64,000 nucleotides of DNA from Streptomyces globisporus (lineage in GTDB: Bacteria > Actinomycetota > Actinomycetes > Streptomycetales > Streptomycetaceae), in NCBI GenBank assembly GCA_014649555.1, contig BMTG01000004.1:496001-560000 (forward strand). Reading direction: 5' to 3'. Positions 1-9,169 of this stretch are shown piece by piece. Both the position numbers and the translations under genes were made by a program. The notes below the pieces were generated by a model. The model ran no database searches. It was given only the letters and a program-made list of their open reading frames with translations, and was not told the DNA's origin. Each line of letters begins with the position of its first letter. Position 1 is the first letter of the stretch.

Positions 1-153
1 TACAACCCGCTCTCCAACCTCGCGGACGCGGCGCGGGCGCTCATGCAGGGCGATCCGGTCGGCGACTCGGTCTGGTGGACGCTGGCCTGGGCCGCCGGGA
101 TCACGGTGGTGCTGGCGCCGCTGGCGGTGGCCAAGTTCCGTAAGAAGGCCTGA
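1..153 (+). CDS. ABC-2 type transporter permease, DrrB-like (C-terminal end only)
   Basis: The window opens inside this gene; the last 50 codons and a TGA stop are present. The residues PLSNLADAARALMQGDP followed by one hydrophobic helix and a short basic tail (FRKKA) are typical of the C terminus of daunorubicin-resistance-type ABC-2 permeases, which export hydrophobic drugs with a separate ATPase. The rest of the gene, and presumably its ATPase partner, lies upstream outside the window. The family call rests on this short tail only. Confidence 0.7.
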   Translation, partial: YNPLSNLADAARALMQGDPVGDSVWWTLAWAAGITVVLAPLAVAKFRKKA

Positions 154-166
154 GCCGCAGGCTTTT
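148..166. terminator. short hairpin plus T-run between convergent genes
   Basis: GCCTG at 148-152 pairs with CAGGC at 158-162 around a 5-nt loop, followed by TTTT at 163-166. It overlaps the permease stop codon and abuts the stop of the opposing regulator. The stem is short, so the call is moderate. Confidence 0.45.
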
Positions 167-3100
167 ACGTGGGCGGAGGCGTCGGCCGGTACGCCTCCGC
201 CAGGGCGGTGGCCTCGTCGAGGGTGAGGCCGCCGCCCTCCGCGTAAGCCCGCGCGTACGCCGCCTCGTCGAGGTGGGACCGGGCGGCCTCCTCGGCCTCG
301 GCCAGAGTGCGGCGCTCGATCGTGGTCGGCACGTGGCCGGGAGGCAGCAGCGCCGCCTGGAGGCCCAGGAGTCTGACGGCGTCCGCGTACGCCGCGGGCC
401 CGGCCGCGCCCGCGGCGGCGAGTCCGGCCAGGGCGCGGGCGATCGCCATCAGATGAGCCGAGGACATCTGCGGGGCGATCATCGCCGACAGCCGTTCCCG
501 CGAACAGCGGAGCGCCATCAGGGCGTTGCCCAGCGCGGAGGCGTGCCCGCCCTCCAGGTTGTCCAGCCAGGAGAGCACCCCGTAGACGAACCCGTCGAAG
601 ACGGCGACATCGCCGAACGTGAGGCGCGCGCTGATCACATCCACCTGTTCGCGGGCTTCCGCAACCCGGCCCTGCGCGCCGAGGACGAAGGCCAGATGCA
701 TCCGGGCGATCGCCACGGATTCGGGGCTCGGAGGCCGGTCCCCTTCGACCACCTCCCGCAGTGCCGTCTCGGCCTCCGGGAGGCGGCCCAGCTCGGCGAG
801 CGGCCCGGCGTACCGGGCACGCAACAGTGCCACCTGGGAATGGGCGCCGATCTTCCGCGCGTATTCCACGGCGGCGGCGTAGTCGTCCAATGCCTCGGAG
901 AAGTGGCCGGTCCGCTCATTGGCCTCGCCCCGGGACGCCAGCGCCTCCGCCCTGCCCCAGTCGTCGTCGAGCCGGGTGAAGATCTCCAGGCTCTCGTCGG
1001 CGTCGGCGCGCGCCAGATCCGCGTGGCCGGAGTGACCGGCGAGGACGTTGGCGCGCAGCTGGAGCGCGGCGGCCAGCTCCCACTCGTAGCCGTGGGCACG
1101 GGAGGCTCGGACCGTCTCGTCGAGCGTGTGTCGCGTCCGGTCCATGTCGCCGGTGAGCATGACCGCGTAGATCCAGAACGTCCCGGGCATGCGGCAGGTC
1201 TGCGGCTGCCCGGGCCGGTAGGCGTCGGCGACGATCCGCAGCCGCTTCTGCCCCTCGGTGTCCGACCACTGGGAGATCGCGTCGTCCACGCTGGCCACCT
1301 GGATCAGCGCCGCCCCGCGCCGCGCCTCCGCGAGCTGGTCGGCGTCCCAGGGCGGCGGCCGGTCGATGGCCTGCTCCGGCAGTGACGGGGCCCGCACACC
1401 GGGCGCGGCGAACGGGTCGGGGCCGAGCGAAGCGGCCGCGTCGGTCCAGTGGCGGGCGTCCGAGCGCAGGTCTCGCAGCATCCAGTACCAGGACAGCGAG
1501 AGCACGAGGCACAGCGCCTCGTGCTCGTCCCGGGTGGCGACGGCGTGACGGTGCGCGGTGCGCAGGTTCTCGTACTCGCGCCGGATGACGGCGATGGCCG
1601 CGCGCTGCCCCGACCCGCGCATCGTCGGCCCGGTCGTCCGCGCCAGTTCCCGGAAGTGGACGAGGTGGCGCCGCTCGACGGCGTCCCTCTCGACCGCTTC
1701 CGCCAGCCGTTCGGCGGCGTACTCGCCGACCGTCTCCAGCAGCCGGTAGCGCATCTCCCCTTCGTCGCCGGGCGCGGCGACCACGAGGGACTTGTCGACC
1801 AGGGAGCCGAGCAGGGCGGCCACGTCGAGGCTGTCGACGGCGGGGCCGCCCGGTCCGGCGGGCAACGCGCAGACCTCCTCGGCGGCGGCCAGCGAGCAGC
1901 CTCCGGCGAAGACGGAGAGGCGGCGCAGCACGGCGCGTTCGGCGGCGTCCAGCAGGTCCCAGGACCAGTCGACGACGGCGCGCAGGGTCTGCTGGCGGGG
2001 CAGCACGGTGCGGCTGCCGTTGGTGAGGAGGCGGAAGCGGTCGTCGAGACGGTCGGCGATCTGGCGCGGGGTGAGCATCCGCAGCCGGGCGGCGGCGAGT
2101 TCGATGGCGAGCGGCAGTCCGTCGAGCCGATGGCAGATCTCGGCGCAGGCGGCGGCGGTCGCCTCGTCGGCGTCGGTACGGAAGCCGGGCCGGGCCGCCG
2201 CCCCGCGCTCGGCGAGGAGGCGCAGGGCCATCGGGTCGGGCAGCGGGTCGACGGGGCGGACGAACTCGCCCGGTACACCGAGGGGTTCGCGGCTGGTGGC
2301 GAGGACGGTGAGCTGGGGGCAGTGGGTGAGGAGGTGGTCGGTGAGGGCGGCGGCGGCCCCGACGACGTGCTCGCAGTTGTCGAGCAGGAGCAGCATCCGG
2401 CGCGGGGCGCAGTGTTCGGTGAGCCGTACGAGGGGGTCGTCGCCGGTGCGGTCGGCGGCGCGCAGCTCCTCGGCTCCCGCACCGCGCAGCACGGTCTCGC
2501 GGGCGCCGAGGGCGCCGATGACGGCCTCGGGCACGGTGTCCGGGTCGTCGACGGGGGCCAGTTCGGCCAGCCAGACACCGTCGGGCCAGGCGCCGGCGGC
2601 GGCCTCCGCGGTCTCCTGGGACAGCCGGGTCTTGCCCGCGCCGCCGGGCCCGAGCAGGGTGACCAGCCGGGCGCGGCCGAGGTCCTCGCGGAGGGCGGCC
2701 ATGTCGCTGTCACGCCCGACGAAACTGGTGAGCCGGGCGCGGAGGTTGCCGGGGGCGGGCGGGTGCGGGGTGGCGGGCGGCTTGGTCGCGGCGGGTACAG
2801 CCTCAGAGGCGGGGGCGGCCCCGGTCGCGGGTGCGGTCCCAGGGGCAGGCGCGACCCCGGTCGTGGGTACCGGGTGCAGCAGTTCCGTGTGCAGGGCGCG
2901 CAGGGCCGGTCCCGGGGCGGTGCCGAGGCGGTCGTCGAGCAGGGTGCGGACCTGCTCGTACGCGGCCAGCGCCTCGGCGGGGCGTCCGGCGTCCCGCAGT
3001 GCCCGGATGCGCAGGACCTGGAGCGGTTCGTCGAGCGGGTGGGCGTCGCAGAGCACTGCCAGCTCCGGCAGCGCCTCCTCCGGTCGGCCGAGGGCGAGGA

Positions 3101-3587
3101 GCGCCCCGAGCGCGGCCCGCCGTGCGTCGAGCCTGCGGGCCTCCCAGCGGGACGCGGCCGCCGTACGGTCGGGGAGATCGGCGAGGGCGGGCCCGCTCCA
3201 CAGGGCGAGGGCCTCCCCCAGGACGGCGAGGGCGTCGGCGGCGTCGCCGTTCTCCAGGGCCCGGCTCCCCTCACCCGCCAGCCGCTCGAAGCGGTGCAGG
3301 TCCACGGCGTCCGGCGGGGCGGCGAGCCGGTAGCCGCCCGCCACGGACTCGACGGCGCTGTGGCCCAGGGCCCGCCGCAACCGTCCGATCAGGGCCTGGA
3401 GCGCACCGGCCGCGTCGGCGGGCGGGTCGCCGTCCCACACCTCGTCGACGAGGACCCCGGCCGGGACGGTCCGTCCGGGGCGCAGGGCGAGGACGGTGAG
3501 CACGGCGCGCAGCCGTGCCCCGCCGAGAGTGACGGCCGTGCCGTCGTCGCGGAGTACCCGGGTGGTGCCGAGGACGCAGTAGTGCAC
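165..3587 (-). CDS. BTAD/AfsR-type regulator: SARP domain, ATPase, TPR
   Basis: Large signal-integrating transcription factor of the AfsR/SARP type, 1140 residues from a GTG start at 3587 (YCVLGTTRVLRDDG is the usual beginning; an ATG 19 codons further upstream would add an arginine-rich tail). Order: winged-helix DNA-binding domain (about 1-95), bacterial transcriptional activation domain (about 96-240), Pro/Ala linker, then a STAND-type ATPase with Walker A GPGGAGKT at about 313-320 and a Walker-B-like LLLLDNCEH, then a helical TPR-like C-terminal half. Such proteins activate nearby or distant biosynthetic or export genes. It converges on the DrrB-like permease, so it may control that exporter, but the target is not shown by the sequence. 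Confidence 0.9.
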   Translation of the reverse strand: MHYCVLGTTRVLRDDGTAVTLGGARLRAVLTVLALRPGRTVPAGVLVDEVWDGDPPADAAGALQALIGRLRRALGHSAVESVAGGYRLAAPPDAVDLHRFERLAGEGSRALENGDAADALAVLGEALALWSGPALADLPDRTAAASRWEARRLDARRAALGALLALGRPEEALPELAVLCDAHPLDEPLQVLRIRALRDAGRPAEALAAYEQVRTLLDDRLGTAPGPALRALHTELLHPVPTTGVAPAPGTAPATGAAPASEAVPAATKPPATPHPPAPGNLRARLTSFVGRDSDMAALREDLGRARLVTLLGPGGAGKTRLSQETAEAAAGAWPDGVWLAELAPVDDPDTVPEAVIGALGARETVLRGAGAEELRAADRTGDDPLVRLTEHCAPRRMLLLLDNCEHVVGAAAALTDHLLTHCPQLTVLATSREPLGVPGEFVRPVDPLPDPMALRLLAERGAAARPGFRTDADEATAAACAEICHRLDGLPLAIELAAARLRMLTPRQIADRLDDRFRLLTNGSRTVLPRQQTLRAVVDWSWDLLDAAERAVLRRLSVFAGGCSLAAAEEVCALPAGPGGPAVDSLDVAALLGSLVDKSLVVAAPGDEGEMRYRLLETVGEYAAERLAEAVERDAVERRHLVHFRELARTTGPTMRGSGQRAAIAVIRREYENLRTAHRHAVATRDEHEALCLVLSLSWYWMLRDLRSDARHWTDAAASLGPDPFAAPGVRAPSLPEQAIDRPPPWDADQLAEARRGAALIQVASVDDAISQWSDTEGQKRLRIVADAYRPGQPQTCRMPGTFWIYAVMLTGDMDRTRHTLDETVRASRAHGYEWELAAALQLRANVLAGHSGHADLARADADESLEIFTRLDDDWGRAEALASRGEANERTGHFSEALDDYAAAVEYARKIGAHSQVALLRARYAGPLAELGRLPEAETALREVVEGDRPPSPESVAIARMHLAFVLGAQGRVAEAREQVDVISARLTFGDVAVFDGFVYGVLSWLDNLEGGHASALGNALMALRCSRERLSAMIAPQMSSAHLMAIARALAGLAAAGAAGPAAYADAVRLLGLQAALLPPGHVPTTIERRTLAEAEEAARSHLDEAAYARAYAEGGGLTLDEATALAEAYRPTPPPT

Positions 3588-3715
3588 GGGGCCTATTGTC
3601 CGTGACGGACGACGGACCGGCGTCGACCGGGTGGAACTCCACAAGCGGTCGCCGACGTTCCCGTCCTGCCCGACCGTACGGTCACCCCGCCCCCACCCGA
3701 GGGAGTCGAACGCCG

Positions 3716-4522
3716 ATGACCACCGCAGCCACCCGCGGCGACCGCAGGATCAGCCCGGTCTTCCTCGGCATCGCCGCCGTCACCGCGGTCGCGGGCTGGG
3801 CGGTGTGGACGGGCTTCGCGGACGCCACCGGCTTCGCGGTCTTCCTGTTCGTCACCGGGGCCTGGATCGTCTCGCTCTGCCTCCACGAGTACGCGCACGC
3901 CCGCACCGCGCTGCACAGCGGGGACCTGTCGGTGGGGGCGAAGGGCTATCTGACGCTGAACCCGCTGAAGTACACGCACGCGCTGCTGAGCATCGTGCTC
4001 CCGGTGCTCTTCGTGATCATGGGCGGGATCGGGCTGCCCGGCGGTGCGGTCTACATCGAGCGCGGCCGGATCCACGGCCGGTGGAAGCACAGCCTGATCT
4101 CGGCGGCGGGCCCCCTGACGAACGTGGCGTTCGCGATCGTCTGCACGGCCCCGTTCTGGCTGGACGCGCTGGACGGGGTGCCGCGGGCCTTCCAGTACGC
4201 GCTGGCGTTCCTGGCGATGCTCCAGGTCACGGCGGCGATCCTGAACTCCCTGCCGATCCCCGGTCTCGACGGGTACGGGGTGATCGAGCCCTGGCTCTCG
4301 TACAAGGTCCGCCGCCAGGTGGAGCCGATCGCGCCGTTCGGGCTGATCGCGGTGTTCGCGCTGCTCTGGATCCCCGAGGTGAACATCGTCTTCTTCGACA
4401 CCATCCACGCGCTGCTGCGGGGCCTGGGCGTGGAGGAGTTCCAGCGGTACTGCGGCTACGACCTGTACCGCTTCTGGCGGGGTCTCTTCGACGAGCAGGA
4501 CCCGGGCTGCGCGGTCGGCTGA
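3716..4522 (+). CDS. site-2-protease-like M50 membrane zinc metalloprotease
   Basis: 268-residue integral membrane protein with about six hydrophobic segments. The HEYAH motif (HExxH zinc site) lies in the second helix and LNSLPIPGLDGYG, the second metal-binding signature of family M50, lies in the C-terminal half. This architecture is that of single-domain rhomboid-like intramembrane proteases without PDZ domain. The ATG at 3716 follows GGGAG at 3701-3705; a TTG at 3596 would add a non-conserved arginine-rich segment and overlap the opposite regulator. The substrate is unknown. Confidence 0.88.
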   Translation: MTTAATRGDRRISPVFLGIAAVTAVAGWAVWTGFADATGFAVFLFVTGAWIVSLCLHEYAHARTALHSGDLSVGAKGYLTLNPLKYTHALLSIVLPVLFVIMGGIGLPGGAVYIERGRIHGRWKHSLISAAGPLTNVAFAIVCTAPFWLDALDGVPRAFQYALAFLAMLQVTAAILNSLPIPGLDGYGVIEPWLSYKVRRQVEPIAPFGLIAVFALLWIPEVNIVFFDTIHALLRGLGVEEFQRYCGYDLYRFWRGLFDEQDPGCAVG

Positions 4523-4544
4523 CCGCACGGCCCGGGTCGCCGCG

Positions 4545-5645
4545 TCAGACCGCCGGGGCGGCGGGCCCGGCGGCCGGGGCGGTGGGGCGAGCCGCCCGGG
4601 ACGCCCGGACGGCGGCGGCGAGAATCGCCACCACGACGCCGCCGAAGGCCCAGGCGCCGAGGATCCAGAGGGCGCCGGTGGTGGCGTTGCCGTCGAAATA
4701 GACGGTGTTGCGCACCACGGTCGTCCCGGCGCCCGGCGGGAGCGCCTGGCCGATCGCGCTCCAGAACGGCGGCAGCAGTGAGGACGGGTACACGCCGCCG
4801 GAGCTGGGGTTCCCCAGGATCGTGAAGATCAGGATGGTGAGGCCGAGGCCGATCGTGCCCGCCACCGACTGGAGGGCGACGCCCACCGCGCCGGAGGCGA
4901 ACACCACGAGGGTGCCGATCCCGACGAGTTCCCAGAACGCGCCCGGCAGGCAGTCCAGCACCGGGCCCACGATGATCGCGCCGCCGATGCCCGAGACGAA
5001 GCCGTACGGCAGCATCGCCGCCAGCCGGACGAGGGTGCGGCGCAGGGTGGGCTTCTTGGAACCGGCCGCCATGTTCAGGGCCGAGGCCGCGAGATAGCCG
5101 CCGATGGTCCAGCTGAGGACGATGTAGAAGGAGGAAAGGCCCCGCGAGTCGCCGGCGGCGGGCGGGCGGATGTCTCGGACGACGATCGTCCGGTTCTCCG
5201 CCCTGGCGACCTCCTGGAGGACCTCGGTGGCCGCCGCGGTGGCCGAGGGCCCGCCCGCCGACGCCACGATCAGGGTGTCGGTGCGACTCGCCGGATCCAC
5301 GACGAGGGCGGCGTCCGTACGGCGGTCGAGCAGCCGCGCGCGTGCCTCGGCGCGGTCCTGGACGGCGGTGACCCGCAGCGGATCGCCGGGCAGTGCGTCG
5401 AGGCGGGCCACCAGGTCACCCTCCACGGCGGGCGGGGCGACCAGGGTGATCGGCACCCGGTGCGGCTCGGGTGCGTGGAAGGCCCCCATGTAGGAGAGGG
5501 CGAAGCCCAGTTGCAGCAGGAGCACCCCGAGCATGACGAGCGCGGCCCGGGTCGAGACGGCGTCCCGCACTTCCTCCCAGAAGCCTTGGGTCCGCTCCCC
5601 CGTCTGTACGGTCGACCCCGAAACGTCGTCCCTCGCGTCTGCCAC
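4545..5645 (-). CDS. YhgE/Pip or DUF3533-like membrane protein
   Basis: About 366 residues: an N-terminal transmembrane helix (ALVMLGVLLLQLGFALSYMG), an extracytoplasmic region of about 140 residues, then five hydrophobic segments and an Ala/Pro-rich tail. This is the layout of ABC-2-permease-like YhgE/Pip or DUF3533 proteins, often linked to export of lipids or secreted factors. I chose the GTG at 5645 because GAGGGAGG lies 4 nt before it; an ATG at 5729 is possible but has no clear ribosome binding site. Converges with the M50 protease gene. Confidence 0.72.
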   Translation of the reverse strand: MADARDDVSGSTVQTGERTQGFWEEVRDAVSTRAALVMLGVLLLQLGFALSYMGAFHAPEPHRVPITLVAPPAVEGDLVARLDALPGDPLRVTAVQDRAEARARLLDRRTDAALVVDPASRTDTLIVASAGGPSATAAATEVLQEVARAENRTIVVRDIRPPAAGDSRGLSSFYIVLSWTIGGYLAASALNMAAGSKKPTLRRTLVRLAAMLPYGFVSGIGGAIIVGPVLDCLPGAFWELVGIGTLVVFASGAVGVALQSVAGTIGLGLTILIFTILGNPSSGGVYPSSLLPPFWSAIGQALPPGAGTTVVRNTVYFDGNATTGALWILGAWAFGGVVVAILAAAVRASRAARPTAPAAGPAAPAV

Positions 5646-5798
5646 ACGGCCTCCCTCGTCCGGTTCCGCCACGTCCGTGGCAGGGCCGTCACATGCTCGG
5701 CCCCCGGCGGCGTCGGCCGGCCGGGGCACGCCCGGGGAGAGGTGGGCTCGACCTGATTGGCGGAGGCGGGGAGCGGTGGAGCGGGGAGCGGCGTGGGA

Positions 5799-5981
5799 TC
5801 AGCCCGCGTCGGGGGCCGCGGCCAGGCGGTGCCTGCGCACGTAGAACCAGGTCATGTTGGACGAGAGCCCCGCGATGAGCACCCAGACGATCCCGAGCAG
5901 GCTGCCCTGGGCGAAGGAGACCACGGCCGCCACGACGGCGAGGACGCAGACGACGAGGGCGTAGAGGGCGATGCGGGGCAT
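5799..5981 (-). CDS. small two-helix membrane protein
   Basis: 60-residue protein beginning MPRIALYALVVCVLAVV, with two hydrophobic helices separated by a short FAQGS loop and ending in a basic tail (YVRRHRL). AGGAG lies upstream of the ATG at 5981. No enzymatic motif. Conserved small membrane proteins of this type are common in Streptomyces; the function is unknown. Confidence 0.6.
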   Translation of the reverse strand: MPRIALYALVVCVLAVVAAVVSFAQGSLLGIVWVLIAGLSSNMTWFYVRRHRLAAAPDAG

Positions 5982-6122
5982 GGGGGTCGGCTCCTGTCGG
6001 GAACGGGTCGCGCTCCCTGCCGGGAACGGTCGCGGTCCCGTCCAGTGTCCCCCATGCCCCGTTGTGCCCCGTCCCGGGGAGCGCCCGGACACGTTGCCGG
6101 AGCGCCCGCCGGGTCGGCCCGG

Positions 6123-6833
6123 TCAGACGTCGGTGGTGCGCAGTCCGGCGTGGGCCTTGTAGCGGCGGTTGACCGAGATCAGGTTGGCGACCAGCGACTC
6201 GACCTGGTGGGCGTTGCGCAGGCGGCCGGCGAAGATGCCCCGCATGCCGGGGATCCGCCCGGCCAGCGCCTGGACGAGGTCCGTGTCGGCGCGTGCCTCG
6301 CCCAGGACCAGCACATCGGTGTCGATCTCCTCGATGGACTCGTCCTGGAGCAGCACGGCCGAGAGGTGGTGGAACGCGGCCGTCACCCGGGAGTCCGGCA
6401 GCAGGGCCGCTGCCTGTTCGGCGGCGCTGCCCTCCTCGGGCTTGAGGGCGTAGGCACCCTTCTTGTCGAAGCCGAGCGGGTTGACGCAGTCGATGACGAG
6501 CTTGCCCGCGAGCTCCTCGCGCAGGGACTGGAGCGTCTTGGCGTGGCCGTCCCACGGCACGGCGACGATCACGATGTCGCTGCGCCTGGCGCACTCCGCG
6601 TTGTCCGCGCCCTCGACGCCGAAGCCCAGCTCGGCCGCCGCCTGCTCGGCGCGGGCCGCGTCCCGGGAGCCGAGAGTGACCTTCTGTCCGGCGCGGGCGA
6701 GCCGGTAGGCGAGGCCGCGCCCCTGCGGTCCGGTCCCGCCGAGCACGCCGACGCTCAGGCCGGACACGTCGGGGAGGTCCCAGGGGTCCTTGGCGGGGGG
6801 CTTGGGCGCGCTGCCGCTGTCCTGTGTAGTCAT
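6123..6833 (-). CDS. npdG: NADPH-dependent F420 reductase (F420:NADP oxidoreductase)
   Basis: 236 residues. Reversibly transfers hydride between NADP(H) and the deazaflavin coenzyme F420, supplying reduced F420 to enzymes such as LLM oxidoreductases. The dinucleotide-binding motif VGVLGGTGPQGRGLA lies at about residues 27-41, followed by an NADP-phosphate-binding SRD segment (LGSRDAARA) and the family motifs VIVAVPWDGH and DCVNPLGF. Length and order match Fno/NpdG. Divergent from the unknown gene at 7019. An F420-dependent oxidoreductase begins at the other end of this window. Confidence 0.9.
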   Translation of the reverse strand: MTTQDSGSAPKPPAKDPWDLPDVSGLSVGVLGGTGPQGRGLAYRLARAGQKVTLGSRDAARAEQAAAELGFGVEGADNAECARRSDIVIVAVPWDGHAKTLQSLREELAGKLVIDCVNPLGFDKKGAYALKPEEGSAAEQAAALLPDSRVTAAFHHLSAVLLQDESIEEIDTDVLVLGEARADTDLVQALAGRIPGMRGIFAGRLRNAHQVESLVANLISVNRRYKAHAGLRTTDV

Positions 6834-7018
6834 GGGCCGACCCTACTGCCAGGTAGTACGCGGGGAAGCCCCCCGTCCGTCTCGGTCGGGCTCCGTCCGG
6901 TCCCGGTTCCGGTCCTGGCTCCGCCGACCGGTTCCGTTTGCCGCCGGGTCCTCCGTTCGGGTGATGGGGACGGGCGACGGGACCTGCCGGGACTGCTCGC
7001 CGGGCAGGATGCCGGGCC

Positions 7019-7624
7019 ATGGATGCCGTACGCGTCGCCCTGCTCCGCGATGTGCTGGCCGGGACCCGGTGGCCGCAGGACGCCCGCCGGTTCGCGCTGG
7101 CCCTGCGCGCCTCCGTCGCCCCGCGCGGCGGCGGGCTGCTGCTGGCGGGGACCGAGGCGTACGAGCCGTGGCATCTGGCGGCCCATCTGTCCGACGAGTC
7201 CGCCTGGTCGGGGCTGCCGGAGCTGGCTCCCACGCTCGTACGGCACCGGGTGGCGGCGGGCGAGCCCGCGCACCTGGCGGTCGGGCTCGGCCGGATCGCG
7301 GCGGCGGGGCGGGGCGAGACAGTGCTGCTGGTAGCGCCGGAGCGGCCGGGCGAAGACCTGCTGGAGCGGGTGCACGACGCCCGGCGGGCCGGGGCGCGGG
7401 TGCTCGCCCTGGACGGCGGCGGCGACCCCGAGGTCGGCGGTCTCGCGCACGAGTCGCTGGTGGTCGGCGGGGACGACGAGGTGGACCTGGACATCGTGCA
7501 GCATCTGGTGAGCGCGGCCGCCGGGGAGAACGGGAGGCCTCCGGCGGGCGGGCGTCGCACCTTCCGGGACCGGCTCTCCGGGCTGGCCGACCGGCTGACC
7601 CAGCCGCCTCCGGCCCGCTGGTAG
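7019..7624 (+). CDS. conserved hypothetical protein
   Basis: 201-residue soluble protein, ATG start. Alternating hydrophobic strands and helices (GGGLLLAGTEAYEP, TVLLVAPERPGEDLLERVHDARRAGARVLALDGGG) suggest a Rossmann-like or SIS-like alpha/beta fold, and the C terminus is basic and Pro-rich. It lies immediately upstream of an MFS exporter in the same direction, so co-transcription is possible. I do not recognise a specific function. Confidence 0.7.
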   Translation: MDAVRVALLRDVLAGTRWPQDARRFALALRASVAPRGGGLLLAGTEAYEPWHLAAHLSDESAWSGLPELAPTLVRHRVAAGEPAHLAVGLGRIAAAGRGETVLLVAPERPGEDLLERVHDARRAGARVLALDGGGDPEVGGLAHESLVVGGDDEVDLDIVQHLVSAAAGENGRPPAGGRRTFRDRLSGLADRLTQPPPARW

Positions 7625-7684
7625 CGCGAGCGGGCCGGAAACTCGCTTGCCCGATACACCCTGTTGTACGGATCATGGCCCTTC

Positions 7685-9004
7685 GTGACCTCAGCGCCTC
7701 CCCCGCCCTCCGTCTCTCCCTCGCCGCCGCCACGGCCGGGGCGGTTGCGCGCCCTGCTGCCCGACCTCGCGCCGTGGCGTTCCTCGCCGGACTTCCGGCT
7801 GCTGTGGGTGCAGGGCCTGATCACGTACTTCGGCAGCTTCATGGCGCTCATCGCGCTGCCGCTCCAGATCAAGGACCTCACGGGCTCCCCGCTCGCGGTC
7901 GGGGCGATGGGCGCGGTGGAGCTGGTGCCGCTGGTGGTCTTCGGGCTGTACGGCGGGGCGCTCGCGGACTCGGTGGACCGCCGCCGGGTCATCCTGCTCA
8001 CCGAGGCGGGGCTCGGGGTGCTCGCCGCGATCCTGCTGGTCAACGCCCTGCTCCCGGAGCCGCTGCTGTGGCCGCTGTACGTGGTGGCCGGCGGCGTCTC
8101 CGCGCTCGCGGGGCTCCAGCGGCCCGCGCTGGACTCGCTGATGGCCCGGATCGTTCCGCACAAGCAGCAGACGGCGGCGGCCGCGCTGAACTCGCTGCGC
8201 TGGCAGATCGGGGCGATCGCGGGCCCGGCGCTGGCCGGTCTGGTGGTGGCGTACGCCGGTCACGGCACGGCGTACGCGGTGACGGTGTGCACGTTCGCCG
8301 TCTCCGCCGTGCTCTGCCTGCGGCTCTCCCCCGCGCCGCCCGCCAAGGAGGCGGCGAAGCCGTCGCTGCGCGGGATCGTGGAGGGCGCGCGTTACGCCTG
8401 GAGCCGGCCGGTGCTGCTGGGGACGTACGCGATCGACCTGGCGGCGATGTTCTTCGCCTTCCCGAACACGATCTTCCCGTTCCTGGCGGACGAGCTGGAC
8501 GCCGAGTGGTCGCTGGGGCTGATGTACGCGGCGGGCTCGGTCGGCTCGCTGGTGCTGGGGCTGACCAGCGGCTGGACGAGCCGGGTACGCAGGCACGGGC
8601 TGTTCGTGGTGTTCGGCGCGGCCGCGTGGGGCCTGGCGATCGCCGCGGCGGGCTGGTTCTCCAGCGTGTGGGTGGTGCTGATCTGCCTGGCGGTGGCGGG
8701 GGCGGGCGACATGCTGAGCGGGCTGGGGCGCTCGACGATCTGGAACCAGACGATTCCCGAGGAGCTGCGGGGGCGGCTGGCGGGCATCGAGGTGCTGTCG
8801 TACAGCGTCGGGCCGCAGCTGGGCCAGGTACGGGCCGGGGCGATGGCCGGCTGGACCGGGACCCGGTCGGCGATCTGGACGGGCGGGGTGGCGTGCGTGG
8901 CGTCGGTGGTGCTGTTGACGGCCGCGTTGCCGAAGTTGGTGCGGTACGACTCGGAGACGGACGAGGATGCGGTGCGGAGGCGGGAGGCCCGGGTGGAGGG
9001 GTGA
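7685..9004 (+). CDS. MFS transporter (DHA3/enterobactin-exporter-like)
   Basis: About 439 residues with roughly 11-12 transmembrane segments and the MFS loop motif GGALADSVDRRRV after helix 2. FRLLWVQGLITYFGSFMALIALPLQIKDLTGSPLAVG near the N terminus is typical of MFS_3 drug or siderophore exporters. GTG at 7685 is the most plausible start; a TTG at 7664 is the alternative, and neither has a strong ribosome binding site. The substrate is unknown. Confidence 0.85.
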   Translation: MTSAPPPPSVSPSPPPRPGRLRALLPDLAPWRSSPDFRLLWVQGLITYFGSFMALIALPLQIKDLTGSPLAVGAMGAVELVPLVVFGLYGGALADSVDRRRVILLTEAGLGVLAAILLVNALLPEPLLWPLYVVAGGVSALAGLQRPALDSLMARIVPHKQQTAAAALNSLRWQIGAIAGPALAGLVVAYAGHGTAYAVTVCTFAVSAVLCLRLSPAPPAKEAAKPSLRGIVEGARYAWSRPVLLGTYAIDLAAMFFAFPNTIFPFLADELDAEWSLGLMYAAGSVGSLVLGLTSGWTSRVRRHGLFVVFGAAAWGLAIAAAGWFSSVWVVLICLAVAGAGDMLSGLGRSTIWNQTIPEELRGRLAGIEVLSYSVGPQLGQVRAGAMAGWTGTRSAIWTGGVACVASVVLLTAALPKLVRYDSETDEDAVRRREARVEG

Positions 9005-9010
9005 CCCGGT

Positions 9011-9034
9011 TCCGGGGCTCCGCCCCGCGCCCCG
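9011..9034. terminator. GGGGC-TCC-GCCCC hairpin after the MFS gene
   Basis: CGGGGC (9013-9018) pairs with GCCCCG (9022-9027) around a 3-nt loop directly after the MFS stop codon. This motif usually accompanies the repeat family found immediately downstream and may act as a transcript 3' end. Confidence 0.4.
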
Positions 9035-9037
9035 CTC

Positions 9038-9169
9038 CTCAAGCGCCGGAGGGGCTGAAGATGTCCTCAAACGCCGGACGGGCTGGGGTGCTGCCTCAAG
9101 CGCCGACGGGCTTGAAAAGACGTCCTCAATCGCCGGACGGGCTGGGGTTGCCCCCGGACGGGCTTGATG
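9038..9169. repeat. cluster of five short intergenic repeats (CCTCAAnCGCCGGACGGGCTg)
   Basis: Units begin near 9037, 9065, 9094 and 9124, with a truncated unit at 9152-9169. Each carries a CCTCAA core followed by CGCCGGACGGGCTG or a close variant. From experience this is a dispersed family in Streptomyces genomes, usually found between genes. Here the last units reach into the 3' end of the small gene on the minus strand and encode its SPSG-rich tail. Confidence 0.75.

Noticed and set aside
1449-3605. Long open frame on the plus strand opposite the SARP regulator
   Set aside because: It is an antisense shadow produced by high GC; the minus-strand protein has clear domains and the plus frame has low-complexity Gly/Arg/Ala sequence.
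5689-8163. Minus-strand open frame of 824 codons across npdG and neighbours
   Set aside because: It overlaps several well-supported genes on both strands and has no recognisable domain; typical of high-GC DNA.
9038-9169. CRISPR array
   Set aside because: Unit spacing is about 28-30 nt with no unique 30-40 nt spacers, units are diverged, and there are no cas genes.
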